DNA of 40,639 nucleotides from Thiodiazotropha sp040507245 (GTDB lineage: Bacteria; Pseudomonadota; Gammaproteobacteria; Chromatiales; Chromatiaceae). Shown here piece by piece: positions 24,686-34,265 of this stretch. Position numbers and translations under genes: made by a program. The stretch covers positions 1 to 40,639 of the forward strand of contig JBEVVH010000008.1 of the NCBI GenBank assembly GCA_040507245.1, in the 5' to 3' direction. The notes below the pieces were generated by a model. The model worked only from the letters and a program-made list of their open reading frames with translations, did no database searches and was not told where the DNA came from. How positions within the stretch are numbered: the stretch's first letter is position 1; each line of letters begins with the position of its first letter.

Positions 24686-24785
24686 CGTTCCCACGTTCTG
24701 CGTGGGAACGCATACCTGACAAGATCCACTGATCCGATCCAAGCAAGTCCGACAAACCGGGAAACTGCTTTCCCACGCACAGCCT
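24686..24785. repeat. REPIN-like paired palindrome, copy 3 (decayed)
   Basis: The left palindrome is nearly intact (stem GTTCCCACGT/GCGTGGGAAC, loop TCT). The right one keeps only TTCCCACGC and a broken partner arm, ending two bases before the glgA stop codon. It fills the gap between the convergent panD and glgA genes. Confidence 0.65.
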
Positions 24786-24786
24786 G

Positions 24787-26247
24787 TTAGATGCCGGGAT
24801 CGTCAATCGCGGTCTGGTAGAGTTCCAGGTAGTGCTGGGCACTGGCCTCCCAGCTTAGATCCTGCTGCATGCCGGTGCGCGCGAGGATTTCCCAATCCGT
24901 CCGTGAACGCCGGTAGAAGTTGATCGCATGCTCCACTGCACCCCAAAGACTGGAACCGTCTGCGTTGTCAAACACAAACCCTGTGGCGGTGCCATTGGCC
25001 AAAGTGGTGGGTGAGACATCGACCACACTGTCTGCCAGCCCCCCAGTCCGTCTTACGATGGGTACTGTGCCATACCTGAGGCTGTACATCTGGTTCAGGC
25101 CGCAGGGCTCAAACCGGGAAGGCATCAGAAAGCAGTCGCAGCTGGCCTCGATGCGATGAGATAAAGCCACATCGTAACCGATACGCACACCCACCCGACT
25201 GTGGTACCGGTTGTGGATCTTCTCAAGGGCATTCTCCAACCCCTGATCGCCTGACCCCAACATGACCACCTGAGCACCTGAGTCCATGATGCCGGGCAGA
25301 ACCTGGAGAATCAGGTCAACGCCTTTCTGATCGACCAAACGCCCGATATAGCCGAACAGCTGGATGTGCTCGTCCTCGTGCAGTCCAAAGGCCTTCTGCA
25401 ACGCCAGTTTGTTCTGATATTTGGCTGAGAAGTTGTCCTGGGAATAGGGCACTTCCAGATGCGGGTCATTCCTCGGATCCCATTCGTGATAATCGATGCC
25501 ATTGAGAATGCCGCTGAAATGGTGCTCCCGGTGAACCAGGAGACCTTCGAGACCATAGCCGAATTCTGAGGTTTTGACCTCATCGGCATAGGTGGGACTG
25601 ACGGTGTTGACCCGGTCCGAGAGGGCGATGCCACCTTTGATGAAAGACAGATGACCGTGAAACTCCAGGGCATGGTGATTCCATAGTGACGCATCCAGGC
25701 CCAGACGCAGGAATGTGGCATGGTCGAACATCCCTTGATAGGCCAGGTTGTGAATGGTGAACAGGGTGGCTGGACGATCCGGTTCATTGAGCATCAGGGG
25801 GGCAATCAGTCCGGTCTGCCAATCGTGGGCGTGGAGCACATCCGGTTTCCAGTCGAGCCCGGCCTGGCCCAGTGAGACTGCGGCCGCAGCCCGGCAGAAG
25901 AGCATGAATCGATCTGCATTGTCGGGCCAGTTGTATCCCTTGGGTGTCAGGTATGGATTGCCTGGGCGATCGAAGTACTTGGGGGCATCGACGACGTACA
26001 GAGGTATTTTGTGAGGACCGCTGGTGCCGAAATGCAGGGTCACCGGTGCTGCGGTGCCGGGCAGCGTGAGCTGGCCGACGGGTTGGAGATTGTCCGCCTT
26101 GGCCATGACATCGGGATACCCAGGGACGATCAGGCGGCAATCCTGGCCGATGTGGTCGAGTGCCACGGGCAGGGCTCCGGCCACATCGGCCAATCCACCG
26201 GTTTTGATAAGAGGGGTTACTTCACTGGTAGCGAAAAGGATCTTCAT
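24787..26247 (-). CDS. glgA: Glycogen synthase (ADP-glucose)
   Basis: GlgA extends alpha-1,4-glucan chains with ADP-glucose. The 486-residue GT5 enzyme begins with the ADP-glucose site KTGGLADVAGALP (Lys15). DVLHAHDWQTGLIAPL, TIHNLAYQGMF and NGIDYHEWDPRNDP follow. The C-terminal Rossmann half has YIGRLVDQKGVDLI and the catalytic region MPSRFEPCGLNQMYSLRYGTVPIVRRTGGLADSV. It is transcribed divergently from pgi across 313 bp. No good Shine-Dalgarno sequence is visible at the ATG, but the N-terminus MKILFATSEV is the family's. Confidence 0.97.
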   Translation of the reverse strand: MKILFATSEVTPLIKTGGLADVAGALPVALDHIGQDCRLIVPGYPDVMAKADNLQPVGQLTLPGTAAPVTLHFGTSGPHKIPLYVVDAPKYFDRPGNPYLTPKGYNWPDNADRFMLFCRAAAAVSLGQAGLDWKPDVLHAHDWQTGLIAPLMLNEPDRPATLFTIHNLAYQGMFDHATFLRLGLDASLWNHHALEFHGHLSFIKGGIALSDRVNTVSPTYADEVKTSEFGYGLEGLLVHREHHFSGILNGIDYHEWDPRNDPHLEVPYSQDNFSAKYQNKLALQKAFGLHEDEHIQLFGYIGRLVDQKGVDLILQVLPGIMDSGAQVVMLGSGDQGLENALEKIHNRYHSRVGVRIGYDVALSHRIEASCDCFLMPSRFEPCGLNQMYSLRYGTVPIVRRTGGLADSVVDVSPTTLANGTATGFVFDNADGSSLWGAVEHAINFYRRSRTDWEILARTGMQQDLSWEASAQHYLELYQTAIDDPGI

Positions 26248-26560
26248 GAGGCTGGGTCAAATCCGACAGACTGTTTATGCCGTCAAATTAAGCATGTTTT
26301 CTTTTGATTTGGCAACCGAGCAGATGGATAGGGAATCAGGCTTTGTCAGGGTTCGCATGAGTATGTTGTAATCATCTTTGCGGAAGGGGTTCACTTCCAG
26401 TCAGACAGATATGCGAACAATGACTTGCAGACTTGTGCTGAGCCGGGGATCTTCTTAGTATCCCCCCGTTGCGGCAGAATTCACCGGCCGGGGACAATCG
26501 GGGAAAGGGTCCGGATCAGGATGCCAGACATCCCAGAAACAAAATAAAGAATACTCGATC
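26248..26560. other. Divergent glgA-pgi control region (313 bp)
   Basis: No gene is supported here. The only structure that I see is GGGGAT (26445-26450) pairing with ATCCCC (26460-26465) around nine bases. No convincing -35/-10 pair was found for either gene. Confidence 0.5.
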
Positions 26561-28213
26561 ATGATAGAAATAAATCAGACGGATGAATGGCGCGCGCTTG
26601 AGCAGCATTGGACTGAAATCGAGCCGTTACTGATGCGCGATCTCTTTCAGCAGTCCCCTGAGCGTTCCGAGCAGATGTCTCTCAGACAGTGCGGCATTCT
26701 GCTGGATTACTCGAAGAACCGGGTGACCGGCCGCAGCTTGAATCTTCTCCTCGCGCTGGCCCAGTCGGTTGACCTGGATGGCTGGCGTCGTCGCATGTTC
26801 TCCGGTGAACGGATCAACATCACGGAGAACCGTGCGGTCCTGCATGTGGCACTGAGAAACCGCAGCAATCAGCCTATCTGGTTCGATGGTGAGGACGTCA
26901 TGCCTGCAGTCAATGCAGTGCTGGACAAGATGGGCCGGTTCGCTGAGTCGGTACGTTCCGGGGAGTGGCGCGGTTTCACCGGCAAGTCCATTACCGATGT
27001 GGTCAACATCGGCATCGGCGGGTCAAACCTGGGACCTCTGATGGTCTGTGAGGCGCTCAAGCCCTATCAGAGCCCGGGCCTGCGGGTGCATTTCGTCTCC
27101 AACGTGGATGCCACGCACATTCATGAGACGGTGAAGTCCCTGAATTCCGAAACCACCCTGTTCGTGGTGGCTTCCAAGACCTTCACTACCCAGGAAACCC
27201 TGACCAATGCCCGCACGGCCCGGGATTGGCTGCTGAACAGTCTCAAAGACGACGCGGCTGTGGCGCGTCATTTCGTTGCGGTTTCAACCAATGCGGAACA
27301 GGTTTCAGCCTTCGGCATCGATGTGGAGAACATGTTTGAATTCTGGGACTGGGTCGGTGGCCGCTACTCTCTGTGGTCCGCGATTGGCCTGCCTATCGCA
27401 CTGGCTATCGGTATGCCCGGTTTTCTGGAAATGCTGGAGGGGGCCCACGAGATGGATCAGCATTTCCTGCATGCGGATCTGTCTCAGAACATGCCGGTGA
27501 TCATGGCCTTGCTGGGTATCTGGTATGTGAATTTTGCCGGCGCTCACAGCGAAGCGGTCCTGCCTTATGATCAGTATCTGCAATACCTGCCGGCCTATCT
27601 GCAACAGGCGGATATGGAGAGTAACGGCAAGCGGGTCACCCGACTGGGGCGTCCGGTGGAGTACAACACCGGTCCCATCATCTGGGGGGCGGCGGGCACC
27701 GACGGTCAGCATGCCTTCTACCAGTTGATCCATCAGGGTACCCACCTGATACCCTGCGATTTCATCATGCCCGTGAACAGCCACAATGAAACCGCTGATC
27801 ACCATCAGAAACTGTTCGCCAACTGCCTGGCTCAGAGTGAAGCTCTGATGAAGGGGAAGACCCGCACCGAGGTCAGGGAGGAGATGGAACAGGCGGGAAT
27901 GGATCCGGAGAAGATCGTTGATCTGCTGCCACACCGCATCTTTCCCGGTAACCGTCCCAGCAACACGCTGTTGATCGACAAGATCACCCCGTCCCGGCTG
28001 GGTTCCCTGATTGCACTTTATGAACACAAAATCTTCGTTCAGGGGGTGATCTGGCGGGTCAATTCATTCGATCAATGGGGTGTGGAACTGGGCAAGCAGC
28101 TGGCCGGAGTCATCTTGCCGGAGCTGATGGACGAACAGACAAGCTCTCCACATGACAGTTCGACCCAAGGCATGATCAGCTATTTTCATCGTCACCGGGC
28201 AAAGTCCGGTTAA
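26561..28213 (+). CDS. pgi: Glucose-6-phosphate isomerase
   Basis: Pgi interconverts fructose-6-phosphate and glucose-6-phosphate. The 550-residue protein contains VVNIGIGGSNLGPLMVCEAL for phosphate binding, VASKTFTTQETLTNA, and FEFWDWVGGRYSLWSAIGLPI. The two family signatures follow, the second being GVELGKQLAGVILPEL near the C-terminus. The length matches bacterial Pgi (549 in E. coli). Placed among glg genes, it would feed fructose-6-phosphate from gluconeogenesis or carbon fixation toward glycogen. The ATG lacks a strong ribosome binding site. Confidence 0.97.
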   Translation: MIEINQTDEWRALEQHWTEIEPLLMRDLFQQSPERSEQMSLRQCGILLDYSKNRVTGRSLNLLLALAQSVDLDGWRRRMFSGERINITENRAVLHVALRNRSNQPIWFDGEDVMPAVNAVLDKMGRFAESVRSGEWRGFTGKSITDVVNIGIGGSNLGPLMVCEALKPYQSPGLRVHFVSNVDATHIHETVKSLNSETTLFVVASKTFTTQETLTNARTARDWLLNSLKDDAAVARHFVAVSTNAEQVSAFGIDVENMFEFWDWVGGRYSLWSAIGLPIALAIGMPGFLEMLEGAHEMDQHFLHADLSQNMPVIMALLGIWYVNFAGAHSEAVLPYDQYLQYLPAYLQQADMESNGKRVTRLGRPVEYNTGPIIWGAAGTDGQHAFYQLIHQGTHLIPCDFIMPVNSHNETADHHQKLFANCLAQSEALMKGKTRTEVREEMEQAGMDPEKIVDLLPHRIFPGNRPSNTLLIDKITPSRLGSLIALYEHKIFVQGVIWRVNSFDQWGVELGKQLAGVILPELMDEQTSSPHDSSTQGMISYFHRHRAKSG

Positions 28214-28345
28214 CCGCCGAATCATACGGCTGATTTTTGCTCCGGATCCCTGCCAGTTAACACCAGAATGGCCGTGTGGCAATTTAATGTCCTGGCCTGA
28301 AGCTTAGCTCGCTTAATACCGAGCGGAACCCGATTATTTGAGCCT

Positions 28346-28451
28346 CGTTCCCACGCTCTGTGTGGGAACAGATACCGGAACCAGTGGTATTGCCCCGCTT
28401 CGATGTGTTTGCATAAGCCGGGCCTGCGTCCCCACGCAGAGCGTGGGAACG
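28346..28451. repeat. REPIN-like paired palindrome, copy 4
   Basis: The left palindrome has stem GTTCCCACGC/TGTGGGAAC with loop TCT. The right one has GTCCCCACGC/GCGTGGGAAC with loop AGA. The spacer shares ATACCGGAACC, TGGTATTGCC and TTCGA with copy 2. It lies in the 320-bp gap between the convergent pgi and glgB genes, where nothing else was found. Confidence 0.88.
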
Positions 28452-28533
28452 AAGCGATTAGTACAGCAGAATGAATCCCGAAACTTGAGTGATCAGCCTG
28501 TTCACCCCCGACCGCCATGGGTCAGTGATTGGC

Positions 28534-30720
28534 TCAATCGGATACCCGCTGCAGCAGAATCGCGCCCAGAGGGGGGAGGGTCAGTTCGATCGACTGGTCA
28601 CGTCCCATCCAGGAAATCGGCTCGCTCACCAGGGGTTTGCCGTTACCCATATTGCTGCCGCCATAGAATTCCGAGTCAGAATTCATGATCTCCTGATAGA
28701 CGCCGGGAATATTGACACCGATACGGTAACCGTCGCGGGGAACCGGGGTGAAATTCAATACCACCAGCAATTCATTGCCCTGGCGGTCCTTGCGTAGGTA
28801 ACTCAGGATCGACTGGGAAGTGTCATGACAATCGATCCATTCAAACCCGGTGTACTCAAAGTCGACCTCATGCAGTGGCGGTTGCTCCTTGTAGACCCGG
28901 TTGAGGTCGGTCATCAGGGTGGTGATGCCACCATGATGGGGGTAATCCTGAAGGTACCATTCCAGCTGTTCCGCGTCGTTCCATTCCCGACCCTGGGCGA
29001 ATTCGCAGCCCATGAAGAGCAGTTTTTTACCCGGATAGGTGAATGTGTAGGTATAGAGCAGACGCAGGTTGGCGAAACGCTGCCAGTCGTCACCCGGCAT
29101 CTTGTCCAGCATCGAACCCTTGCCGTGCACCACCTCGTCATGGGAGAAGGGCAGGACGAAGTTTTCTGTGAAGGCGTAGAGCAGACCGAAGGTCAGCAGG
29201 TCGTGATGGTAATGGCGATAGATCGGATCCTGGGACATGTAGGAGAGGGTGTCGTGCATCCAGCCCATATTCCACTTCATGCTGAAGCCCAATCCCCCCA
29301 GCCAGGTTGGACGTGATACCTGAGGCCAGGCGGTGGACTCTTCGGCGATCATCAGGGTGCCGGGATGCAGGTCGTGGGTTACGCTGTTGAGCTCCCTGAG
29401 GAAATCCACGGCCTCCAGGTTCTCCCGGCCACCGTACTGGTTGGGCACCCAGTCACCGGGTTCCCGAGAGTAATCGAGGTACAGCATCGAGGCGACCGCA
29501 TCGACCCGCAGGCCATCGATATGAAACTCTTCGAGCCAATAAATGGCACTCGATATCAGAAAGTTACGAACTTCATTTCGACCAAAATTGAAGATCAGTG
29601 TACCCCAGTCCCGGTGCTCGCCTTTGCGTGGGTCAGCATGTTCATACAATGCCGTTCCATCGAACTGGGCCAGCGCGTGGCGATCCTTGGGGAAATGGGC
29701 CGGCACCCAGTCCAGCAGCACGCCAATGCCATGCTGGTGCATATGATCGACAAAATAACGAAAGTCATCCGGCTCGCCGTAACGACTGGTCGGCGCAAAG
29801 TAGCCGGTAGTCTGGTAACCCCAGGAGCCGTCGAAGGGATGTTCGGTAATGGGCAGCAATTCGATATGGGTGAATCCCAGTTTCAGCACGTGCTCACACA
29901 GCTGGTGAGCCAGATCCCGGTAATTGAGAAATTCCCCCTGGTCATCCCGTCGCCAGGATCCCAGGTGAACCTCGTAGACTGACATGGGTTGCTGTTGCCA
30001 GTTGGCTTTGGATCGGGCGCTTAGCCAGGTTTCGTCGCGCCATTCATAGGCCGATTCCGAAAGCACCACCGAAGCGGTTTCAGGGCGTCGTTGAAAATAG
30101 TTGCCGTAGGGGTCCGACCTCAGTGAGATATCCCCGGATTGTGTGCGGATTTCGAACTTGTAGAAACTGCCGATCTTGAGATCGGGAATGAATAACTCCC
30201 AGACCCCGGTACCGCCCCGGCTGCGCATTGGGTTGACCCGCCCATCCCACTGATTGAAATTCCCCACCACCGAGACCCGTCCGGCATTGGGCGCCCAGAG
30301 CGCGAACAGTACACCCTCGACTCCGTCCACCGAATGAGCGTGGGCGCCAAAAAAACGGTAGGCATGGCGATGCCTGCCTTCACTGAACAGGTGCAGGTCG
30401 AATTCTGGTAACTGGGCCGGAAATGAATAGGGGTCATGCTGCTGATGCACATGTCCGAATTTGTCCGTCCATTCGAGCAGATAGCGCTCGGGGATTTGTT
30501 CGGCGGGGGATTCCAGCCGGAAAAAATCAGTCCCGGCGATACGAGGTATTTCGGTTCGGCTTTCGGCCAGCATCAGCTTTTCGGCATCTGGCAGAAACAC
30601 GCATATCTGACAGATATCGCCCCGAATGTGCCTGCCAAGCACCTCGAACGGGTCATGATGCAGGGCATCGATGATGCGTTGCATGGCGTCGGAAATTTTG
30701 TCTGTCTTGCGAACTGTCAT
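28534..30720 (-). CDS. glgB: 1,4-alpha-glucan branching enzyme
   Basis: GlgB cuts alpha-1,4 chains and rejoins them as alpha-1,6 branches. The 728-residue GH13 enzyme has the E. coli length. It has an N-terminal beta-sandwich (to about 110), a CBM48-like module with ALWAPNAGRVSVVGNFNQWDG (about 140-160), and the barrel with GYQTTGYFAPTSRYG. The nucleophile is Asp407 in RVDAVASM, the acid/base Glu460 in IAEES, and the third acid lies in FSHDEVVHG. It is divergent from glgC over 362 bp and convergent with pgi. Confidence 0.97.
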   Translation of the reverse strand: MTVRKTDKISDAMQRIIDALHHDPFEVLGRHIRGDICQICVFLPDAEKLMLAESRTEIPRIAGTDFFRLESPAEQIPERYLLEWTDKFGHVHQQHDPYSFPAQLPEFDLHLFSEGRHRHAYRFFGAHAHSVDGVEGVLFALWAPNAGRVSVVGNFNQWDGRVNPMRSRGGTGVWELFIPDLKIGSFYKFEIRTQSGDISLRSDPYGNYFQRRPETASVVLSESAYEWRDETWLSARSKANWQQQPMSVYEVHLGSWRRDDQGEFLNYRDLAHQLCEHVLKLGFTHIELLPITEHPFDGSWGYQTTGYFAPTSRYGEPDDFRYFVDHMHQHGIGVLLDWVPAHFPKDRHALAQFDGTALYEHADPRKGEHRDWGTLIFNFGRNEVRNFLISSAIYWLEEFHIDGLRVDAVASMLYLDYSREPGDWVPNQYGGRENLEAVDFLRELNSVTHDLHPGTLMIAEESTAWPQVSRPTWLGGLGFSMKWNMGWMHDTLSYMSQDPIYRHYHHDLLTFGLLYAFTENFVLPFSHDEVVHGKGSMLDKMPGDDWQRFANLRLLYTYTFTYPGKKLLFMGCEFAQGREWNDAEQLEWYLQDYPHHGGITTLMTDLNRVYKEQPPLHEVDFEYTGFEWIDCHDTSQSILSYLRKDRQGNELLVVLNFTPVPRDGYRIGVNIPGVYQEIMNSDSEFYGGSNMGNGKPLVSEPISWMGRDQSIELTLPPLGAILLQRVSD

Positions 30721-30732
30721 AATAGAGAAAAC

Positions 30733-30783
30733 CTAGCTTCTTTATGGTACGCCTCAATGGGGACATGATGTTACCATAGCTAG
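30733..30783. promoter_or_regulatory. Inverted repeat in the glgB-glgC control region
   Basis: CTAGCT and TATGGTA on the left match TACCATA and AGCTAG on the right, with four extra bases on the left and a 22-base centre. It begins 12 bases before the glgB start codon, in its leader or promoter. It could be an operator or an RNA hairpin of the glgB transcript. The rest of 30784-31082 shows only CCAGGG...CCCTGG at about 30848-30876 and no gene. Confidence 0.45.
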
Positions 30784-31082
30784 TGTAGTGTCTCATGTTG
30801 TTTGAGGATACCAGTACGTCACCTGCGGGCAGATGCGAGTCGAACGCCAGGGAAGACGCAGTCCGAGTACCCTGGCTACGGCGGGAAGCGCGGACTCTGT
30901 ACGGTTTCAGACAGGATCGGGCACCTAAATTGAGTGGCGTCGCGTACACCGATCTGATGTGTCGGCCACCGAGGACCCCTCGACCGATGTTGGCTCATAG
31001 TGATCCCACGGGTTGCTGAAGCCCATCGTGCAATACCTAAATAACGAAGATTTGTGGCCACTAGGTCATGGAGGTATGCTCA

Positions 31083-32348
31083 ATGACAGACCAGAGCCTG
31101 CGTTTCGTCAGCCGCTTGACACGAAATACCCTTGCACTGATCCTGGCGGGAGGACGTGGTTCCAGGCTCAAGCACCTGACGAAATGGCGATCCAAACCTG
31201 CGGTGCCATTTGGCGGTAAATTCCGCATTGTGGACTTTCCGCTTTCCAACTGCATCAATTCCGGTATTCGCCGGGTAGGGGTGCTGACCCAATACAAAGC
31301 CCATTCGCTGTTGCTGCACATTCAGCGAGGTTGGGGGTTCCTGCGTGGCGAGTTCGGCGAATTCGTCGAACTGCTTCCCGCTCAGCAACGGATCGAAAGC
31401 AGCTGGTACGAGGGTACTGCCGACGCGGTTTACCAGAACCTGGACATTCTGCGCAGTCATGATCCCGATTACGTGCTGATCCTGGCGGGTGACCACATCT
31501 ACAAAATGGATTACGGCACCATGATCGCTGAGCACGTGGAATCCGGTGCAGATATGACCGTAGGCTGTCTCACGGTGGATCTGGAGAGCGCCAAGGAGTT
31601 TGGCGTAATGACCGTGGATGCGGACAACTGGATCAGCGAATTCCAGGAGAAACCCACTAATCCCAAGCCCATGCCCGGGCAGGACAACCTGGCGTTGGCG
31701 TCTATGGGTATCTACGTCTTCAACCGGAAATTTCTCTTCGAGCAACTGATCAAGGACGCGGATACCCCGAATTCCTCGCATGATTTCGGCAAGGACATCA
31801 TCCCCAGGGTCATCGAAAGATACCGGGTTCTGGCGTACCCCTTCCGGGATTCCAGCAGCGGCAAACAGGCCTACTGGCGGGATGTGGGAACCATTGATGC
31901 CTTCTGGACCGCCAATCTGGAACTGATCGGCGTCACCCCGCCGCTCAACCTTTACGATCGTACCTGGCCGATCTGGACCTATCAGGAGCAACTGCCTCCG
32001 GCAAAATTCGTCTTCGACGATGACGAACGTCGTGGCATGGCGGTCGATTCCATGGTCTCTGGCGGGTGTGTGATTTCCGGCGCCAAAGTGACCAACTCCC
32101 TGTTGTTCTCCAATGTGCGGGTCAACTCTTACTCGTCGGTTGATCAGACCGTTGTACTGCCCGACGTGAACATCGGGCGCAATTGCAAAATCGTCAAGGC
32201 GGTGATAGACCGGGGCTGTGACATACCGGAAGGCACCCAGATCGGCATCGATCCCCAGGCGGATGCCGAGCGACTCTATGTCACGGAGACGGGTATCGTA
32301 CTGGTAACTCCGGAAATGTTAGGGCAGGTCTTGCACCATGTCAGGTAG
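31083..32348 (+). CDS. glgC: Glucose-1-phosphate adenylyltransferase
   Basis: GlgC makes ADP-glucose from glucose-1-phosphate and ATP, the regulated step of bacterial glycogen synthesis. The 421-residue protein has ALILAGGRGSRLKHLTKWRSKPAVPFGGKFRIVDF near the N-terminus, then GTADAVYQN. The catalytic Asp lies in LAGDHIYKMDY, substrate binding in FQEKP, and a C-terminal left-handed helix domain regulates the enzyme. I chose ATG 31083 because GGAGGT lies seven bases upstream; ATG 31068 would bury that site inside the gene. The end overlaps the GH57 gene by 11 bases. Confidence 0.96.
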   Translation: MTDQSLRFVSRLTRNTLALILAGGRGSRLKHLTKWRSKPAVPFGGKFRIVDFPLSNCINSGIRRVGVLTQYKAHSLLLHIQRGWGFLRGEFGEFVELLPAQQRIESSWYEGTADAVYQNLDILRSHDPDYVLILAGDHIYKMDYGTMIAEHVESGADMTVGCLTVDLESAKEFGVMTVDADNWISEFQEKPTNPKPMPGQDNLALASMGIYVFNRKFLFEQLIKDADTPNSSHDFGKDIIPRVIERYRVLAYPFRDSSSGKQAYWRDVGTIDAFWTANLELIGVTPPLNLYDRTWPIWTYQEQLPPAKFVFDDDERRGMAVDSMVSGGCVISGAKVTNSLLFSNVRVNSYSSVDQTVVLPDVNIGRNCKIVKAVIDRGCDIPEGTQIGIDPQADAERLYVTETGIVLVTPEMLGQVLHHVR

Positions 32349-34056
32349 CAGCAAGCCGGATGACCGGCTGCAGGTGGTTTTTTGCTGGCACATGCACCAG
32401 CCATACTACAAGGGTCCGGAAGACAGTGATTACCTGTTGCCCTGGGTCTATCTGCACGGGCTCAAGGACTATTCGGACATGGTGGCCCACCTCGAAGAGG
32501 TGCCCGGCGCCAAAGCAGTGGTCAACTTTGCTCCGGTACTGCTTGAACAGATCGGTGACTATACCCGGCAGATCGATGCCTGGCTGAACAAGGGAACACT
32601 GATCCGCGATCCGCTTCTGGCTGCCCTGGCCGGGCTGGGACTGCCGGTCGATGTGCCCAGCCGCAAGGATTTGATCTCAGCCTGCCTGAGAGCCAACGAG
32701 CATCATCTGATCGGGCGTTTCAAACATTTCAAGGAGCTGTCCGATCTGGCCCGTCATGCACTCAAGCATGAGGCCATGATTGCCTATTTTAACGATCAGT
32801 ATCTGGTCGATTTGCTGGTCTGGTACCACCTGGCCTGGATGGGCGAATGTCAGCGGATGAATGATATCCGGGTACGCTCGCTGCAGGCCAAAGGACACGG
32901 CTTCGATAACGATGACCGGCGTCGTGTCATGGAAGCACTCTATGAAACTCTCAGCGGTCTGACCGGGAGATACGCAGCGCTGGCGAAGAGCGGTCGGGTG
33001 GAACTCTCTGTTACACCTTACGCCCATCCCATCATACCCTTGATGATCGATCTGGATTCGGCGAAAGAGGCATTGCCAACCATTCATATGCCGGCATTGG
33101 AACAGTATCCGGGCGGCGATTCCCGTGCCCGCTGGCATGTGCGCAAGGGTAGAGAAGTGTTTAAGAAACACTTCGGTTTTCAGCCACAAGGCTGCTGGCC
33201 TTCCGAGGGCGGGGTGAGTGAATTAACCCTGAAAATGCTCGAAGAGGAGGGCTTTCAATGGGCAGCAACAGGCCAGCAGGTTTTAAGCAACAGCCTGATG
33301 GCAGGGGGCGGTGATTCCCCGCTGCCGGATAACTGGGTGCACACTCCGTACCAGGTTCAGGAAGGGCATCTGAATGTGTTTTTCCGCGACGACGGCCTTT
33401 CGGATCTGATCGGCTTCACCTACGGTGAGTGGCATGCCGACGATGCGGTGGGGGACCTGATCAACCACCTGGTGAATATCGCGGATGCCTGTAAAGGCAA
33501 TCCGGATGCGGTGGTATCCATTATCATGGACGGGGAAAACGCCTGGGAGTACTACCCCTACAATGGCAGCTATTTTCTGAGCACCATGTACAAGCGTCTG
33601 GTCAGCCATCCACGTCTGAGTCTGACCACCTTCTCGGAGGTGATGAAACAGTCGCATAATCCGCTACCCAGACTCTCACGTCTGGTTGCCGGAAGCTGGG
33701 TCTACGGAACCTTCACGACCTGGATCGGCGATAAAGACAAGAACCGTGCCTGGGATATGCTGGGCGAGGCGAAGCGGGTCTACGATCAGGCCATGGAGGA
33801 GAATACCTATTCGACCAAGGTACGCAAGGAATTGGAGAAGCAACTGGCAATCTGTGAGGGCTCGGACTGGTTCTGGTGGTTCGGTGATTACAATCCCGGT
33901 TCTACCGTCAGTGATTTCGAATGTCTGTTCCGCAGTCAATTGTCGCACCTCTATGATCTGTTGGGTGCGGAAAAGCCGGATTACCTCTCCAAGGTGTTTG
34001 CAACGGGTAGCGGAAATCCCGCCCAGGGCGGGGTGATGAAGAAGAATGAAAATTAA
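32338..34056 (+). CDS. Glycoside hydrolase family 57 protein
   Basis: The 572-residue protein is a GH57 enzyme, a family that includes alpha-amylases, 4-alpha-glucanotransferases and branching enzymes. The first conserved region is HMHQPYY (18-24). The nucleophile is probably Glu290 in GCWPSEGGVS and the acid/base Asp398 in IIMDGENAWEYY; the conserved Trp-rich C-terminal part is WFWWFGDYNPG. The exact reaction cannot be told. With no signal peptide it would act on cytoplasmic glucans. Its start lies inside the end of glgC, so the two are translated together and the enzyme should serve glycogen metabolism. Confidence 0.92.
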   Translation: MSGSSKPDDRLQVVFCWHMHQPYYKGPEDSDYLLPWVYLHGLKDYSDMVAHLEEVPGAKAVVNFAPVLLEQIGDYTRQIDAWLNKGTLIRDPLLAALAGLGLPVDVPSRKDLISACLRANEHHLIGRFKHFKELSDLARHALKHEAMIAYFNDQYLVDLLVWYHLAWMGECQRMNDIRVRSLQAKGHGFDNDDRRRVMEALYETLSGLTGRYAALAKSGRVELSVTPYAHPIIPLMIDLDSAKEALPTIHMPALEQYPGGDSRARWHVRKGREVFKKHFGFQPQGCWPSEGGVSELTLKMLEEEGFQWAATGQQVLSNSLMAGGGDSPLPDNWVHTPYQVQEGHLNVFFRDDGLSDLIGFTYGEWHADDAVGDLINHLVNIADACKGNPDAVVSIIMDGENAWEYYPYNGSYFLSTMYKRLVSHPRLSLTTFSEVMKQSHNPLPRLSRLVAGSWVYGTFTTWIGDKDKNRAWDMLGEAKRVYDQAMEENTYSTKVRKELEKQLAICEGSDWFWWFGDYNPGSTVSDFECLFRSQLSHLYDLLGAEKPDYLSKVFATGSGNPAQGGVMKKNEN

Positions 34057-34076
34057 AGAAAAATTTACACATTAAC

Positions 34077-34211
34077 GGGCTGTTGGATTTTGTCTGGACG
34101 AATACGAGACAAGGCGAAATTCACAGAAAAGCGTAGTTTAGTGGAGATGACCGGCATTTCGAGGGGGATTTCAATGCAGGATTGTGCCGTCAGAGTAGAA
34201 TTCAACAGCCT
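34077..34211. repeat. MITE-like inverted-repeat element
   Basis: About 135 bp between the GH57 gene and malQ are bounded by imperfect terminal inverted repeats. The left end GGCTGTTGGATTTTGTCTG matches the reverse complement of the right end, GGCTGTTGAATTCTACTCTG, with a few changes. No coding frame lies inside. I see no clear target-site duplication at the edges. Confidence 0.55.
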
Positions 34212-34265
34212 GAATAACTGAATTTCATACCAAGTGCAGAGTAACCGCCCTGATGAGAAAGCCCT

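Noticed and set aside
3850..28451. CRISPR array made of the GTTCCCACGC repeats
   Set aside because: The palindromes are paired and scattered kilobases apart, without regular spacers or cas genes.
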